A program made the translations under genes and the position numbers. Under the pieces are notes generated by a model. That model was not told the origin of the DNA. It saw only the letters and a program-made list of their open reading frames with translations, and searched no databases. 64,000 bases of DNA from Trebonia sp963774945 (lineage in GTDB: Bacteria > Actinomycetota > Actinomycetes > Streptosporangiales > Streptosporangiaceae): positions 248,001 to 312,000 of the forward strand of contig CAVZHA010000001.1 in NCBI GenBank assembly GCA_963774945.1. Direction: 5' to 3'. This document shows, in pieces, positions 44,996-54,239 of the stretch (positions within the stretch are counted from its first letter, which is position 1; each line of letters opens with the position of its first letter).

Positions 44996-45805
44996 ATGAC
45001 CGACAGCCCCCTGCTCGCGGCCGAGCCGCGGACCGGCTATCTCGAGGTCGATGGGCTTGTGCACCGGTTCGGCGGACGCACGGTCCTCGATGAGGTCAGC
45101 TTCTCGCTCAGCCGCGGCGAGGTAGCGTGCCTGGTCGGCGAGAACGGCGCAGGCAAGTCCACCATCGTCAACATCCTCGGCGGCGTGCTGCGGCCGGCCG
45201 ACGGCGCCATCACGCTCGCGGGCAAGCCGGTTTCCTTCGGCTCGCCCGCGGACGCGCTCGAGGCCGGCATCGGCATCGTCTACCAGGACCTCGCCCTCTG
45301 CGACAACCTCTCGATCGCCGAGAACATCTTTCTGGCCCGGGAGAAGACGAACCGCGCGCCCCTGGTGCGGGCCCTGGCCAGGCGCGCGATGGAGACGGAG
45401 GCGAGCGAGCTGCTGCACTCGCTGACGGCGGCGACCTGGGACGTGCAGCAGAAGACGTCCCGGCTATCGGGCGGGCAGCGGCAGTCCGTCGCCATCGCCC
45501 GCGCCGTGCTGCTTGACCCCAGCATCGTCATCCTCGACGAGCCCACGGCGGCGCTGTCGGTCCGGCACGTCGACGAGGTGCACCGGCTGATCAAGGGCCT
45601 CGCCCGCCGCGGCCGGGCGGTGCTCCTCATCCTGCACGACCTCAACGAGGTCGCCGAGCTGGCCGACAAGGTCATCGCCCTGCGGCATGGCCGGGTCATC
45701 GGCGTCACCACCCGGGGCGCGTACACCGTCGACCAGCTGCTGCTCGCCATCAACGGGGTCGGCCACCTCCCCGGTCAGGACAAGGACCTCCCCGATGACC
45801 TCTAA
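44996..45805 (+). CDS. Sugar-type ABC transporter ATPase (single-domain, XylG-like)
   Basis: A 269-residue ATPase with a single nucleotide-binding domain: Walker A GENGAGKST, signature LSGGQRQSVAIARAV, Walker B SIVILDEPTAALS and switch His in LLILHDLNEVAEL. Most sugar (CUT2) ATPases have two fused domains; here the second is absent, so a homodimer is likely. An AAGGA precedes the ATG at 44996. It energises the XylF/XylH-like components. Confidence 0.9.
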   Translation: MTDSPLLAAEPRTGYLEVDGLVHRFGGRTVLDEVSFSLSRGEVACLVGENGAGKSTIVNILGGVLRPADGAITLAGKPVSFGSPADALEAGIGIVYQDLALCDNLSIAENIFLAREKTNRAPLVRALARRAMETEASELLHSLTAATWDVQQKTSRLSGGQRQSVAIARAVLLDPSIVILDEPTAALSVRHVDEVHRLIKGLARRGRAVLLILHDLNEVAELADKVIALRHGRVIGVTTRGAYTVDQLLLAINGVGHLPGQDKDLPDDL

Positions 45806-45917
45806 CTCCGAGCGGGTACGCGAGCCGGGCGGGCCGGCCTCCGGCCGCCTTCAGCTTTCCGGCTTCCGGCGCGGCGGCGGCCGGGCCGCGCCGACCGACG
45901 CGGGAGCGGCACGGTGA
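45795..45917 (+). CDS. 40-codon bridging ORF between ATPase and permease genes
   Basis: An ATG at 45795 overlaps the end of the ATPase gene in another frame. It reads MTSNSERVREPGGPASGRLQ and onward to a stop whose TGA overlaps the permease ATG (TGATG). The product is basic and Gly/Pro-rich with no family. It may serve only to carry ribosomes across the gap, or may be chance. Confidence 0.35.
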   Translation: MTSNSERVREPGGPASGRLQLSGFRRGGGRAAPTDAGAAR

Positions 45918-47080
45918 TGGCGGGCGCGGCCAACTGGTACGCCAGCGGCCGGACGGCCGCTATCGCGCTGGTGACGGTGCTGGTCTGGATCGGCTTCGAC
46001 CTCGACAACTCTCGCTTCCTGAGCGGGGATAACATCGCCGGCCTGATCGACCAGATCGTGCCGGTCGGGGTGCTCAGCGTCGGCATGGCCGTCGTCCTGC
46101 TCAGCGGGGAGATCGACCTGTCCGGCGCGGCCGTCGGCGGTGTGGCGGCCGCCGTGGCCGCCCGGCTCGCGGTCGGCGGCGGCCTGCCGGTCGGCGTGGC
46201 GCTGCTGGTCGGCCTCGCCTGCGCCGTGGCGATCACCCTGGTCGAGGCGCTGATCATCACCGGGCTGGGGGTCCCGTCGTTCATCACCACGCTGGGCGGG
46301 ATGATCGCCCTGGGCGGCGGCCTGCTACTCGTGCTGCCCTCGACCTTCGAGGTCAACCTGGCCGGCACCTCGCTCGGCGCGATCAACACGACCGAGATCC
46401 CGGCCTGGGTCGGCTACGCGATCGCAGCCGCGAGCGCGGTCCTCGGCGGCTGGGCGGTGCTGGCCAAGCATCGATCCGGCTCCGGGCAGCCGACCGCGGC
46501 CGGGCGCGCCGCGCTGGCGCTGCGGCTGGGCGGCGTGCTGGTGCTGTGCGCGATCGGGGCCGTGACCTCCTGGGTCCTCGGCGGCCAGGGCGGCATCCCG
46601 GTGCCCGTGCTGGCGATGATCGCGATCGTGGTACTCGGCGAGCTTGCGCTGCGCAAGACCGCGTTCGGCGTCCACCTGCTCGCCGTCGGCGGGTCGCGCG
46701 CCTCGGCCCGCCGGGCCGGCCTTTCCACCCGGGTCGTGGTCTGCGGTGCCTTCGCCGTCCTCGGGGTGATGGCGTTCCTGTCCGGGATCTTCGACGCATC
46801 GCTCGACCTCGGGGTCTCGGCCTCCTCCGGGCCGAGCAGCGAGGTGCTCGACGCGATCGCCTCGGTCGTCGTGGGCGGGACGTCGCTGTTCGGCGGGGCC
46901 GGCTCGATCACCTCGGCCCTGGTCGGGGTCGCGCTCATCGGCTCGATCACCAACGGCCTGCTCCTGCTGGGCGTCAGCGTCGCTCTGCAGAGCATCGTCA
47001 CCGGCCTGATTCTGGTGGCCGCGGTGGCGGTGGACATGCTGCTCTCGCGGCGCGCCGCCACCGGCCAGGCACGTGCGTAG
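45917..47080 (+). CDS. Sugar-type ABC transporter permease (XylH-like)
   Basis: A 387-residue permease with about ten transmembrane segments of the BPD_transp_2 type. GMAVVLLSGEIDLSGAAVGGV and LGVPSFITTLGGMIALGGGLLL are the family's signature stretches; SVVVGGTSLFGGAGSITSALVGVALIGSITNGLLLLGV is the conserved C-terminal half. GTG 45914 and ATG 45917 are adjacent; the ATG overlaps the small upstream frame's stop. It completes the first importer. Confidence 0.9.
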   Translation: MAGAANWYASGRTAAIALVTVLVWIGFDLDNSRFLSGDNIAGLIDQIVPVGVLSVGMAVVLLSGEIDLSGAAVGGVAAAVAARLAVGGGLPVGVALLVGLACAVAITLVEALIITGLGVPSFITTLGGMIALGGGLLLVLPSTFEVNLAGTSLGAINTTEIPAWVGYAIAAASAVLGGWAVLAKHRSGSGQPTAAGRAALALRLGGVLVLCAIGAVTSWVLGGQGGIPVPVLAMIAIVVLGELALRKTAFGVHLLAVGGSRASARRAGLSTRVVVCGAFAVLGVMAFLSGIFDASLDLGVSASSGPSSEVLDAIASVVVGGTSLFGGAGSITSALVGVALIGSITNGLLLLGVSVALQSIVTGLILVAAVAVDMLLSRRAATGQARA

Positions 47081-47152
47081 CGGCCGCAGGCAGTTCCCTT
47101 CTCACGCAATTTTCCAGGCAACGAATCCCACGGACAGGAAGGACGAGCAATC

Positions 47153-47893
47153 ATGGACAGAGGCGTAATCGTCACCGGCGCGGCGTCGGGCATCGGGAAG
47201 GCCGTCGCGACGCTGTTCGCCAAGGCCGGCGACCGGGTCGCCGTGCTCGACCGCAGCAAGGACGCCCTCCAGCAGGTCGCCGGGGAGATCGGGGCGACCG
47301 TCGCGATCGACGTGGACGTCTCCGACAGCGCCGCCGTGACGGCCGCCGTCGCCACCGCCAAGCAGGCGCTCGGCTCCGTCACCGTCCTCTGCAACGTGGC
47401 GGGCGTGCTCGATGACTACACCCCGGCCACCGAGACTTCTGACGAGCTCTGGAACAAAGTCATCGGGGTCGACCTCAGCGGGCCCTTCTTCACCGCGCGG
47501 GCGGCCATCCCGGCCATCCTCGAGGCGGGCGGCGGCGCCATCGTCAACATCGCCTCGATCTCGTCGTTCGTGGCGGGTGGCGGCGGCGCCGCCTACACGG
47601 CCGCCAAGCACGGCGTCCTCGGGCTCACCCGCCAGCTGGCGTTCGACTACGGCAGCAAGGGCATCCGGGCCAACGCGGTCTGCCCCGGCGCGACCCGGTC
47701 CGGCATGACCGAGTACCTATTCAGCGAGGAGGGCAGGAACGAGCACGTGGACGCCGCCATCGCGGGCACGCCGGCCGGCCGCTGGGCGGCTCCGGAGGAG
47801 ATCGCCCGCCTGGTGCTGTGGCTGGCCAGCGACGAGGCCTCGTTCGTACACGGCGCCGCCTACGTCGTCGACGGCGGCTGGACGATCGCCTAG
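47153..47893 (+). CDS. Short-chain dehydrogenase/reductase (FabG-like)
   Basis: A 246-residue classical SDR: VTGAASGIGKAVATLFAKAG, NVAG in place of NNAG, Ser in ASISSFVAGGGG and Y-TAA-K (AAYTAAKHGVLGLTRQLA), ending YVVDGGWTIA. A good ribosome site (AGGAAGGA) precedes the ATG at 47153. Unlike the later three SDRs it lacks the mycofactocin-type N-terminus and so should use NAD(P) freely. A strong terminator follows. Confidence 0.9.
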   Translation: MDRGVIVTGAASGIGKAVATLFAKAGDRVAVLDRSKDALQQVAGEIGATVAIDVDVSDSAAVTAAVATAKQALGSVTVLCNVAGVLDDYTPATETSDELWNKVIGVDLSGPFFTARAAIPAILEAGGGAIVNIASISSFVAGGGGAAYTAAKHGVLGLTRQLAFDYGSKGIRANAVCPGATRSGMTEYLFSEEGRNEHVDAAIAGTPAGRWAAPEEIARLVLWLASDEASFVHGAAYVVDGGWTIA

Positions 47894-47917
47894 CCCGCCT
47901 GGCCGCCGGTCCCCCGT

Positions 47918-47960
47918 CTCGCGAGGCGCCACCGCCGCCAGCGCGGTGGCGCCTCGCGAG
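47918..47960 (+). terminator. Strong terminator hairpin
   Basis: CTCGCGAGGCGCCACCGC and GCGGTGGCGCCTCGCGAG form a perfect 18-bp stem with a 7-base loop, 24 bp after the SDR stop. It closes the first importer unit ahead of the second duplicated promoter. Confidence 0.88.
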
Positions 47961-48000
47961 CATGCCCAACGACCGGTATTACTCGTTTTATGTTTCCTGG

Positions 48001-48062
48001 AGTGTTAAGCGTGGTTACACGTGAATTAGTACTTGACACCACTGTTTCGCCCGGCCTACGCT
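48001..48062 (+). promoter_or_regulatory. Duplicated promoter/operator, copy B
   Basis: TTGACA at 48033-48038, an 18-bp spacer and TACGCT at 48057-48062. Upstream, AGTGTTAA (48001-48008) and TTAGTACT (48026-48033) sit exactly as in copy A, with CACGTGAATTA conserved. The shared promoter means both transcription units probably answer to the same regulator. Confidence 0.75.
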
Positions 48063-48162
48063 TCCGGCAAGGCAGGCAGACGCCCCACTGGCTACCAGCC
48101 ATCTCACGCTTATATAGCCGCCAATCCCGTCACTTGTACAGCCGCCAATCCCGTTATTAAAA

Positions 48163-49117
48163 GTCTGTTCGGCATGCCCGGGAACAGCGATCCTTGGAGG
48201 TTCCGCACGTGAAGCACCGCGAAGTCGAGTTCACCAGCGGCGGGGAGACCGTCCGCGGCGACCTGCTGCTGCCCGACGGCGACGGCCCGTTCCCCGTCGT
48301 CGTCATGGCCGGCGGCTGGTGCTACGTCAAGGAACTGCGCCAGCCCCGCTACGCCGCCGAGTTCGTCGCGGCCGGCGTCGCCGCCCTGATCTTCGACTAC
48401 CGCCGGATGGGCGCCAGCGACGGCCAGCCCCGCCAGCACATCGACCCCTGGGACCAGATCGAGGACTACAAGAACGCCATCACCTACGCCGAGAACCTCC
48501 CCGAGGTCGACCCCGCCCGCATCGGCATCTGGGGCATCTCCTACTCAGGCGGCCACGTCCTGGTCGTCGCCGCCACCGACCCCCGCGTCAAGTCCGTCGT
48601 CTCCAACGTCCCCGTCATCGACGGCTACCAGACCATGTGGCGCATGCACGGCACCACCCGCTTCCGCAAGCTGGGCGACCTCGTCCTGGCCGAGCGCCGC
48701 AAGCGCACCGAGTCCGGCGACCACGCCTACATGCCCATGAGCGGCGAGCCCGACAACCCCGACGCCGAGCTCACCGTCTGGCCCGACAACGACGTCCGCG
48801 ACGTCTTCAACCAGCTCCAGGCCGGCGAGGCCCCCCGCCACCAGCACCGCAACACCATCGAGTCCGTCGAGCTCCTCATGCAGTACAACGCCGCCCCCTA
48901 CGCCCCCCGCATGATCAACATCCCCACCATGATGATCGTCGCCGACCACGACGACATCACCATGTGGGACCAGGAAATCGCCGCCTACAACGCCATCCCC
49001 AGCCCCGCCAAGGAACTCGTCGTCCTCCCCAGCACCACCCACATGGTCCTCTACAGCAACCTCACCGCCCTCGAGCTCGCCGCCCAGGCCGCCGCCCGCT
49101 GGTTCACCACCACCCTC
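48163..49117 (+). repeat. 955-bp duplicated block, copy B
   Basis: The second copy of the block at 42568-43522. The promoter regions upstream are also alike but more diverged, with 12 bp of length difference in the spacer between promoter and block. This looks like a recent duplication or gene conversion of the hydrolase part. Confidence 0.93.
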
Positions 49118-49126
49118 ATCCCCTAA
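48209..49126 (+). CDS. Alpha/beta hydrolase, copy B of a recent duplication
   Basis: A 305-residue hydrolase, nearly identical to the product of 42614-43531; the internal difference is RQPRYA for RQPHYA, and the C-terminus ends LIP instead of LVK. Catalytic Ser (GISYSGGH), Asp and His are unchanged. The same GGAGG and GTG start are used. It leads the second importer unit; the ABC permease gene follows 23 bp after the stop. Confidence 0.9.
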   Translation: MKHREVEFTSGGETVRGDLLLPDGDGPFPVVVMAGGWCYVKELRQPRYAAEFVAAGVAALIFDYRRMGASDGQPRQHIDPWDQIEDYKNAITYAENLPEVDPARIGIWGISYSGGHVLVVAATDPRVKSVVSNVPVIDGYQTMWRMHGTTRFRKLGDLVLAERRKRTESGDHAYMPMSGEPDNPDAELTVWPDNDVRDVFNQLQAGEAPRHQHRNTIESVELLMQYNAAPYAPRMINIPTMMIVADHDDITMWDQEIAAYNAIPSPAKELVVLPSTTHMVLYSNLTALELAAQAAARWFTTTLIP

Positions 49127-49149
49127 CCCGACCAGCCAGGAGTAAAGCC

Positions 49150-50265
49150 ATGTCACTTGCAGCACCCCAGCCAGAGCGGAGCGCCTCCTCCGGGCTGCGC
49201 GCCCGGCTGCGGGCGCCGGGCCTCCGGTGGCGTGCCATGCCGGTGGCGGCACCCTGGGCGGTGGCGCTGGTGCTGCTGGTGATCAGCGTGATCCTGTACC
49301 CGGCGACGGTCCACTACGGCGGCATGGCCACCGTGACGCCGCTGCTGGGCGTGCTGGTGATCGCGTCGCTAGGGCAGTCGCTGGTCATCGGCAGCGGCGG
49401 TATCGACCTGAGCGTCTCCTCGGTGATCACGATCGTCGGCGTGGTGTTCGTGCTGCAGGGCGGCACTCGCGGCGGCTCGGTGACGCTGGCGATCGTCTAC
49501 GCGCTGCTGGCCGGGCTGGCGTGCGGCGTCGTCAACGGGTTCCTGGTCGAGTACCTGGGCCTCAGCCCGCTGGTGACGACGCTGGCGACCGGCGAGGTCA
49601 TGGCCGGCCTGGCCAGCATCTGGTACGGCGGCGGCACGAACAACCTGGTCGTGCCGAAGAGCTGGCAGCAGTTCACCGGCGACGCTTTCGGCGACGGCAT
49701 CAGCTACGTGCTGGTGATCGCGATGGTCGCCGCGCTGCTGCTCAGCGTCGTGCTCAACTACACCGCCCTCGGCCGTCGGCTGACCGCCGCCAGCACCAGC
49801 TCGCGCGCCGCCGGGTACCAGGGCATTTCCGCCCGGCGCTACCGAGCCGCCAACTACGTGGTCGCCGCCCTGTTGTACAGCGTGGCGGGGATCTTGTTCG
49901 TCGGCGATATCGGCACCGCCACTCTCTCCCTCGGCAACGTCTACCAGCTGTCCACCATCGTCGCCGTCGTTCTCGGCGGCGCCGCGCTGAGCGGCAGCCG
50001 CCTGCATCCGGCGGCAACGGTGGCCGGAGCGCTATTCCTGTCGCTGATCAACCAGGACGTCGCGGCGTCCGGCATCGCGGCCGGCACCCAGGGAGTCATC
50101 CAGGGCGCCGTCCTCGTCGCCGCGATGGCCGCGACCGGCCTCGGCACCCTGCGCAGCATCCGGCGGCGAAGCGTGCGCAGGTCCGGCGCCCCGCCGCCCG
50201 CCTCGTCCCCGCTCGCGGCGACCGAGACGGCATCCCCCACCGACCTGGGTCCGTCGGCGCCCTGA
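49150..50265 (+). CDS. Sugar-type ABC transporter permease (RbsC-like)
   Basis: A 371-residue permease. A basic N-terminal tail is followed by about nine membrane segments with SLGQSLVIGSGGIDLSVSSVITIVG, LGLSPLVTTLATGEVMAGLASIWYGGG and VVLGGAALSGSRLHPAATVAGALFL, all typical of the ribose-type family. AGGAG precedes the ATG at 49150. It probably pairs with the permease half of the fused ATPase-permease at 51664 to make a heteromeric channel. Confidence 0.9.
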   Translation: MSLAAPQPERSASSGLRARLRAPGLRWRAMPVAAPWAVALVLLVISVILYPATVHYGGMATVTPLLGVLVIASLGQSLVIGSGGIDLSVSSVITIVGVVFVLQGGTRGGSVTLAIVYALLAGLACGVVNGFLVEYLGLSPLVTTLATGEVMAGLASIWYGGGTNNLVVPKSWQQFTGDAFGDGISYVLVIAMVAALLLSVVLNYTALGRRLTAASTSSRAAGYQGISARRYRAANYVVAALLYSVAGILFVGDIGTATLSLGNVYQLSTIVAVVLGGAALSGSRLHPAATVAGALFLSLINQDVAASGIAAGTQGVIQGAVLVAAMAATGLGTLRSIRRRSVRRSGAPPPASSPLAATETASPTDLGPSAP

Positions 50266-50323
50266 CGCCCGCGCCCCGATTCGCATCGCTCAGTCATGCC
50301 CATTCGAAGAAGAAAGGCAAGTC

Positions 50324-51634
50324 ATGGTCATTAGAGGAGGCCCGGCCAGACGCCGGGCGCGCACGCTGGCCGCGGTCGCGGCTGCGGGCATGGTCGCCGT
50401 CGCCCTGGCCGCGTGCAGTTCGTCCGGCAGTTCGTCGGCGGCCTCGGGCACCAGCGGCAGCAGCAGCAGCGCCGGCACGAGCTCGCAGTACGCGCCGACG
50501 CCGGTCACGCTCACGGCGGCGCAGGAGACCGCGATCATCGGCAAGGCGTTCCTCACCGCCTCCGTCAGCCCGTCGTCCCTGAACCCGGACATCCTCCAGG
50601 GCCTGGAATTGGCGGGCGGGACCTACACGCCCGCGCAGGTCAAGACCGCCTGGTCGTGCCAGTCGCAGACGACCTGCACGATTGGCAGCGGTTCGCAGAC
50701 GCTGGCGATCCTGGACGGCGACGGCGGCAACCTGTGGCGGCAGATCACCCGCGCCGCGATCACCATGGAGGCGTTCGCCTACCCCAATATCGGTCACGTC
50801 ATCTACCTCCAGGCGGGCGGGAACCTGCAGACCATGCAGGCCGACCTCAAGTCGCTGATCGCGCGCCGGGTCACCGGCATCGTCACCTACGACGACTTCG
50901 GCGCCGCCATGACCGCCGCTTACCAGCAGGCCACCGCGCAGGGCATCCCGGTCGTCGCCTACGGCGGCACCCCCGGATCGGGCGCCGTCAGCGCGGTCGT
51001 CTCGCAGGTGCAGTCGAGCTTCTGCGCCGACGGTGACCAGATGGCCCAGACGACCAGCCAGATGCTCGGCGGCAAGGGCAACGTGGCGTTCTTCACCGGC
51101 ACGCCGGGCAACCCGCAGGGAGCCGGCTGGGAGACCTGCGCGCAGTCCTGGTTCGCCAAGAACGCCCCCGGCATCGCTGTCGTCGACAAGTCCAACACCA
51201 GCTGGACCGGACCGGGAGCCGTCTCCGCCACCTCGGCGCTGATCGCGACCGGCAAGACGATCAACGCGATCCTGTACGACTACGCGAACCAGACCGTCAA
51301 CATCGTGCAGACCTACCAGCACGCCAAGCTGAGCGTCCCCGACCAGGTCACCTGGACGTCGGACAATCAGCTGCTGCAGCTGTGGCAGCAGGATCAGACC
51401 TCATCCGACCCGTGGAAGCTGGCGTACTCCAGCAGCATCAATTTCGAGGGCAACATCGCTCTCGCGGCCCTGATGAACCACCTGGCGGGCAAGACCGTCA
51501 CCAGCCAGCTGATCTTCCCGCTGCCGTTCGTGCAGGCCAAGACCGGCGATTACAACGCGTCCCAGCCGGCCGACGCGCCCGGCCCGACGTTGCTGCCGGA
51601 CGCCCTGCTGACCGACCTGCTCAGCGCCAGCTGA
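50324..51634 (+). CDS. Sugar-type ABC substrate-binding lipoprotein
   Basis: A 436-residue lipoprotein: signal AGMVAVALAACSSSG with the lipidated Cys, a Ser/Gly linker, then a family-4 binding domain (AITMEAFAYPNIGHVIYLQAGGNLQTMQADLKSLIARRVTGIVTYDDFG; VAYGGTPGSGAVSAVVSQV). It is only distantly similar to the first importer's binding protein and has extra cysteines (SCQSQTTC), which may form a disulfide. It serves the second importer. Confidence 0.88.
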   Translation: MVIRGGPARRRARTLAAVAAAGMVAVALAACSSSGSSSAASGTSGSSSSAGTSSQYAPTPVTLTAAQETAIIGKAFLTASVSPSSLNPDILQGLELAGGTYTPAQVKTAWSCQSQTTCTIGSGSQTLAILDGDGGNLWRQITRAAITMEAFAYPNIGHVIYLQAGGNLQTMQADLKSLIARRVTGIVTYDDFGAAMTAAYQQATAQGIPVVAYGGTPGSGAVSAVVSQVQSSFCADGDQMAQTTSQMLGGKGNVAFFTGTPGNPQGAGWETCAQSWFAKNAPGIAVVDKSNTSWTGPGAVSATSALIATGKTINAILYDYANQTVNIVQTYQHAKLSVPDQVTWTSDNQLLQLWQQDQTSSDPWKLAYSSSINFEGNIALAALMNHLAGKTVTSQLIFPLPFVQAKTGDYNASQPADAPGPTLLPDALLTDLLSAS

Positions 51635-51663
51635 GCCCGATACCCGAGTTCGCGGAGGAGCTA

Positions 51664-54231
51664 GTGCCAGACTTCGACTCTGATCAGGCCGACCGCTTGC
51701 GGACCGAGCCTCCAAGCTCGGTATCGTCGGCTGGCGAAGGCCTGGGTGTCCGGGGCCTGACCAAGACCTTCGGCTCGACGATCGCCCTTGACCATGTGGA
51801 CGCCGCGTTCGCGCGCGGCGCGGTGCACGGGCTGATCGGCGAGAACGGCTCGGGAAAGTCCACCTTCGTCAAGGTCGTCGCCGGTGCCCATCGAGCGGAT
51901 CTGGGACAGGTCACGCTCGATGGCACCGCGATGGCGACCAGCAGCGGGGCGAATGACCCCGTAGCCGGGAAGACGCGGGTGGCCTGCGTCTACCAAGACG
52001 GCTCCCTGATCGGGGAGCTGACCGTCGGCCAGAACCTCGACCTGATCGTCGACCCGGAGTTCCGAGTCGGCAAATCGTGGCGGCGGGCGCTGCTTGACGA
52101 CTTCGGGCTGACCGAGGTCGGCCTCGGCAGCCGCGTCGCCGACATCCCCAACAACGAGCAGCGCCTGGTCGAGATCGCGGCCGCGCTGGCGCGGCGGCCC
52201 GATGTCGCCCTGTTCGACGAGTCGACGGCTGCCCTCGACGAGCGCGGCGTCGCCCGCGTGCTCGACAGCATGCGCAGCGCGGCGGCGGCCGGGGTCTGCG
52301 TGATCTTCGTGACCCACCGGCTCCACGAAGTGCTGGCGGTGGCGGCCGACATCACGGTGCTGCGGGACGGCCGGGTCGTGGGCGAGCTCGCCACCTCCGG
52401 CGCGTCGACCGACGAGCTGGTCCGGCTGATGGCCGGCCGCGAGGTGGCCGCCTTCACCCGGCGGGAACTGCCTGCGGCGACCTCCGCCGGGCCGGTCCTG
52501 CAGGCCACTGACCTGCGGGGGCGTGGCCTGGGACCGGTGCAGGTAACGGTCAGGCCCGGGGAGATCGTCGGCATCGGCGGCGCGGCCGGCAACGGCCAGA
52601 GCGAGCTGATCCGCGCGCTGTCCGGGACCGGGGTCACCGGCGGGGAGGTGCTCGTCAACGGCACCCGGCTGCGCCGGGCGGAGCAGGCCGTCGGCCTCGG
52701 GGCGGTCTTCGTGAGCGGTGACCGGCGCATCGAGTCCCTGTCGAGCCTGCTGTCCATCAGGGAGAACTACACCCTGGCGGGCCGCGCGGCCACCGAGCGC
52801 TGGTGGACCTGGCTGCCGCGGCGGCGCGAAGTGGCCGAGGCGACCCGGCTGGCCGACCAGTTCGACCTCGCCCGCGGCTCGATCGAGCAGCCGGTGGGCT
52901 CGCTGTCGGGCGGCAATCAGCAGAAGGTCGCCATCGGCCGCGCGATCGCCCGGCAGCCCGCAGCGCTGCTGGTCGAGGAGCCGACGGCCGGGGTGGATGT
53001 GCGCTCCCGGCTGAGCATCTACCGCGCCCTGATCGACGCCGCCCGGCAGGGCGCCGCCGTGATCTTCACCTCCAGCGACGCCAGCGAGCTGCGCATGCTC
53101 GCCGACCGGGTGCTCATCCTGGCCCGCGGCCGTCAGGTCGCCGAGCTGGCCGGGGAGCAGGTGACGGAGGAGGCGATCGTGCACGCTTTCTCGACCGCCG
53201 CCGACCGGCGCGAGACGGTGTCGGCCGCCGACGACCGGCCGCGGTGGCGCCGGCCGGTGCCGCTGCGCCAGCTCACCTGGAGCCCGGCCACCTTCGCGCT
53301 CGTCATCGTCTTGCTGCTGGCGCTGGGCGGGTACGCGACGGGCAAGAACGGCGACTTCGCGACCATGGGCAACGTGGGGTCCATCCTGCAGCTGGCGCTG
53401 CCGCTGACGCTGGTGGCGATCGCGCAGATGCCGGTCCTGCTGGTGGGCGAGATCGACGCGTCGCTCGGCTCCATGATGGGCCTGATCGTGGTGCTGCTCT
53501 CCTTCCAGCCGAATACCTCGGTCCCGGTGCTGTGCCTGATCGCGGTGGGCGGCGGGATCGGCTGCGGGCTGATCAACGCCGTGCTCGTCATCGGGTTCAG
53601 GATCAACTCGGTCATCGCCACCATCGCCACCCTCGGCGCGTTCCTCGGCATCGGCGAGATACTCCGGCCGACGCCGGCCGGGACCATCAGCCTCCAGCTC
53701 TCGACGGCCGTCGATAAGGCGGTCGGCCAGATCCCGTACGTCTTCATCATCGTGGTCGTGCTCGCGCTCGCCATCGACATCTACATCAACGCCAGCCGGG
53801 CCGGCCTGCGCGCCCGGGCGGTCGGCTACTCGGCCGAGCGGGCGGCCCAGCTTGGCGTTCGCTCGCGGGCCTTCAAAGCCGCCATGTTCATCGTCGCCGG
53901 GCTGCTCACGGGGCTGGCCGGGGTGGTGCTTGCCGCCCAGACCGGGGTCGGCGACCCCAGCGTCGGCTCCACCTATACGCTGCTTTCGCTGGCGGTGCCC
54001 GTGATCGGCGGCGCCATCCTGGCGGGCGGCCGCGGCTCGGCGCTCGGCTGCGTGCTCGGCGCGCTTTTCGTGGCCGAGGTCGAGGACTTCGTCCCGTTCA
54101 TCAACCTGCCCAACGGCGGCTATCTGATCGCCGTCGGCGCGCTCACCGTCCTCGCGCTCATCGTCGGCAGCTGGCGGTCCGGACCGTCGGTCAGCAACGC
54201 GATGAGCCGCATCGCCTCACTCAGGAAGTAG
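51664..54231 (+). CDS. Fused sugar ABC ATPase (two domains) and permease
   Basis: An 855-residue fusion. NBD1 has Walker A GENGSGKST and Walker B VALFDESTAALD, but the signature is degenerate (PNNEQRLVEIAAAL). NBD2 has a Walker A without Lys (GGAAGNGQSEL), a good signature LSGGNQQKVAIGRAI and LLVEEPTAGVD. From about residue 535 a complete RbsC-type permease follows (VAIAQMPVLLVGEIDASLGSMMGL). GGAGG precedes the GTG at 51664. ATPase and permease are normally separate proteins in this family. Confidence 0.88.
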   Translation: MPDFDSDQADRLRTEPPSSVSSAGEGLGVRGLTKTFGSTIALDHVDAAFARGAVHGLIGENGSGKSTFVKVVAGAHRADLGQVTLDGTAMATSSGANDPVAGKTRVACVYQDGSLIGELTVGQNLDLIVDPEFRVGKSWRRALLDDFGLTEVGLGSRVADIPNNEQRLVEIAAALARRPDVALFDESTAALDERGVARVLDSMRSAAAAGVCVIFVTHRLHEVLAVAADITVLRDGRVVGELATSGASTDELVRLMAGREVAAFTRRELPAATSAGPVLQATDLRGRGLGPVQVTVRPGEIVGIGGAAGNGQSELIRALSGTGVTGGEVLVNGTRLRRAEQAVGLGAVFVSGDRRIESLSSLLSIRENYTLAGRAATERWWTWLPRRREVAEATRLADQFDLARGSIEQPVGSLSGGNQQKVAIGRAIARQPAALLVEEPTAGVDVRSRLSIYRALIDAARQGAAVIFTSSDASELRMLADRVLILARGRQVAELAGEQVTEEAIVHAFSTAADRRETVSAADDRPRWRRPVPLRQLTWSPATFALVIVLLLALGGYATGKNGDFATMGNVGSILQLALPLTLVAIAQMPVLLVGEIDASLGSMMGLIVVLLSFQPNTSVPVLCLIAVGGGIGCGLINAVLVIGFRINSVIATIATLGAFLGIGEILRPTPAGTISLQLSTAVDKAVGQIPYVFIIVVVLALAIDIYINASRAGLRARAVGYSAERAAQLGVRSRAFKAAMFIVAGLLTGLAGVVLAAQTGVGDPSVGSTYTLLSLAVPVIGGAILAGGRGSALGCVLGALFVAEVEDFVPFINLPNGGYLIAVGALTVLALIVGSWRSGPSVSNAMSRIASLRK

Positions 54232-54239
54232 GGAGCAGC

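Noticed and set aside
42568..49117. Composite transposon bounded by the two identical blocks
   Set aside because: The blocks are ordinary hydrolase genes in direct orientation, without transposase, terminal inverted repeats or target duplications.
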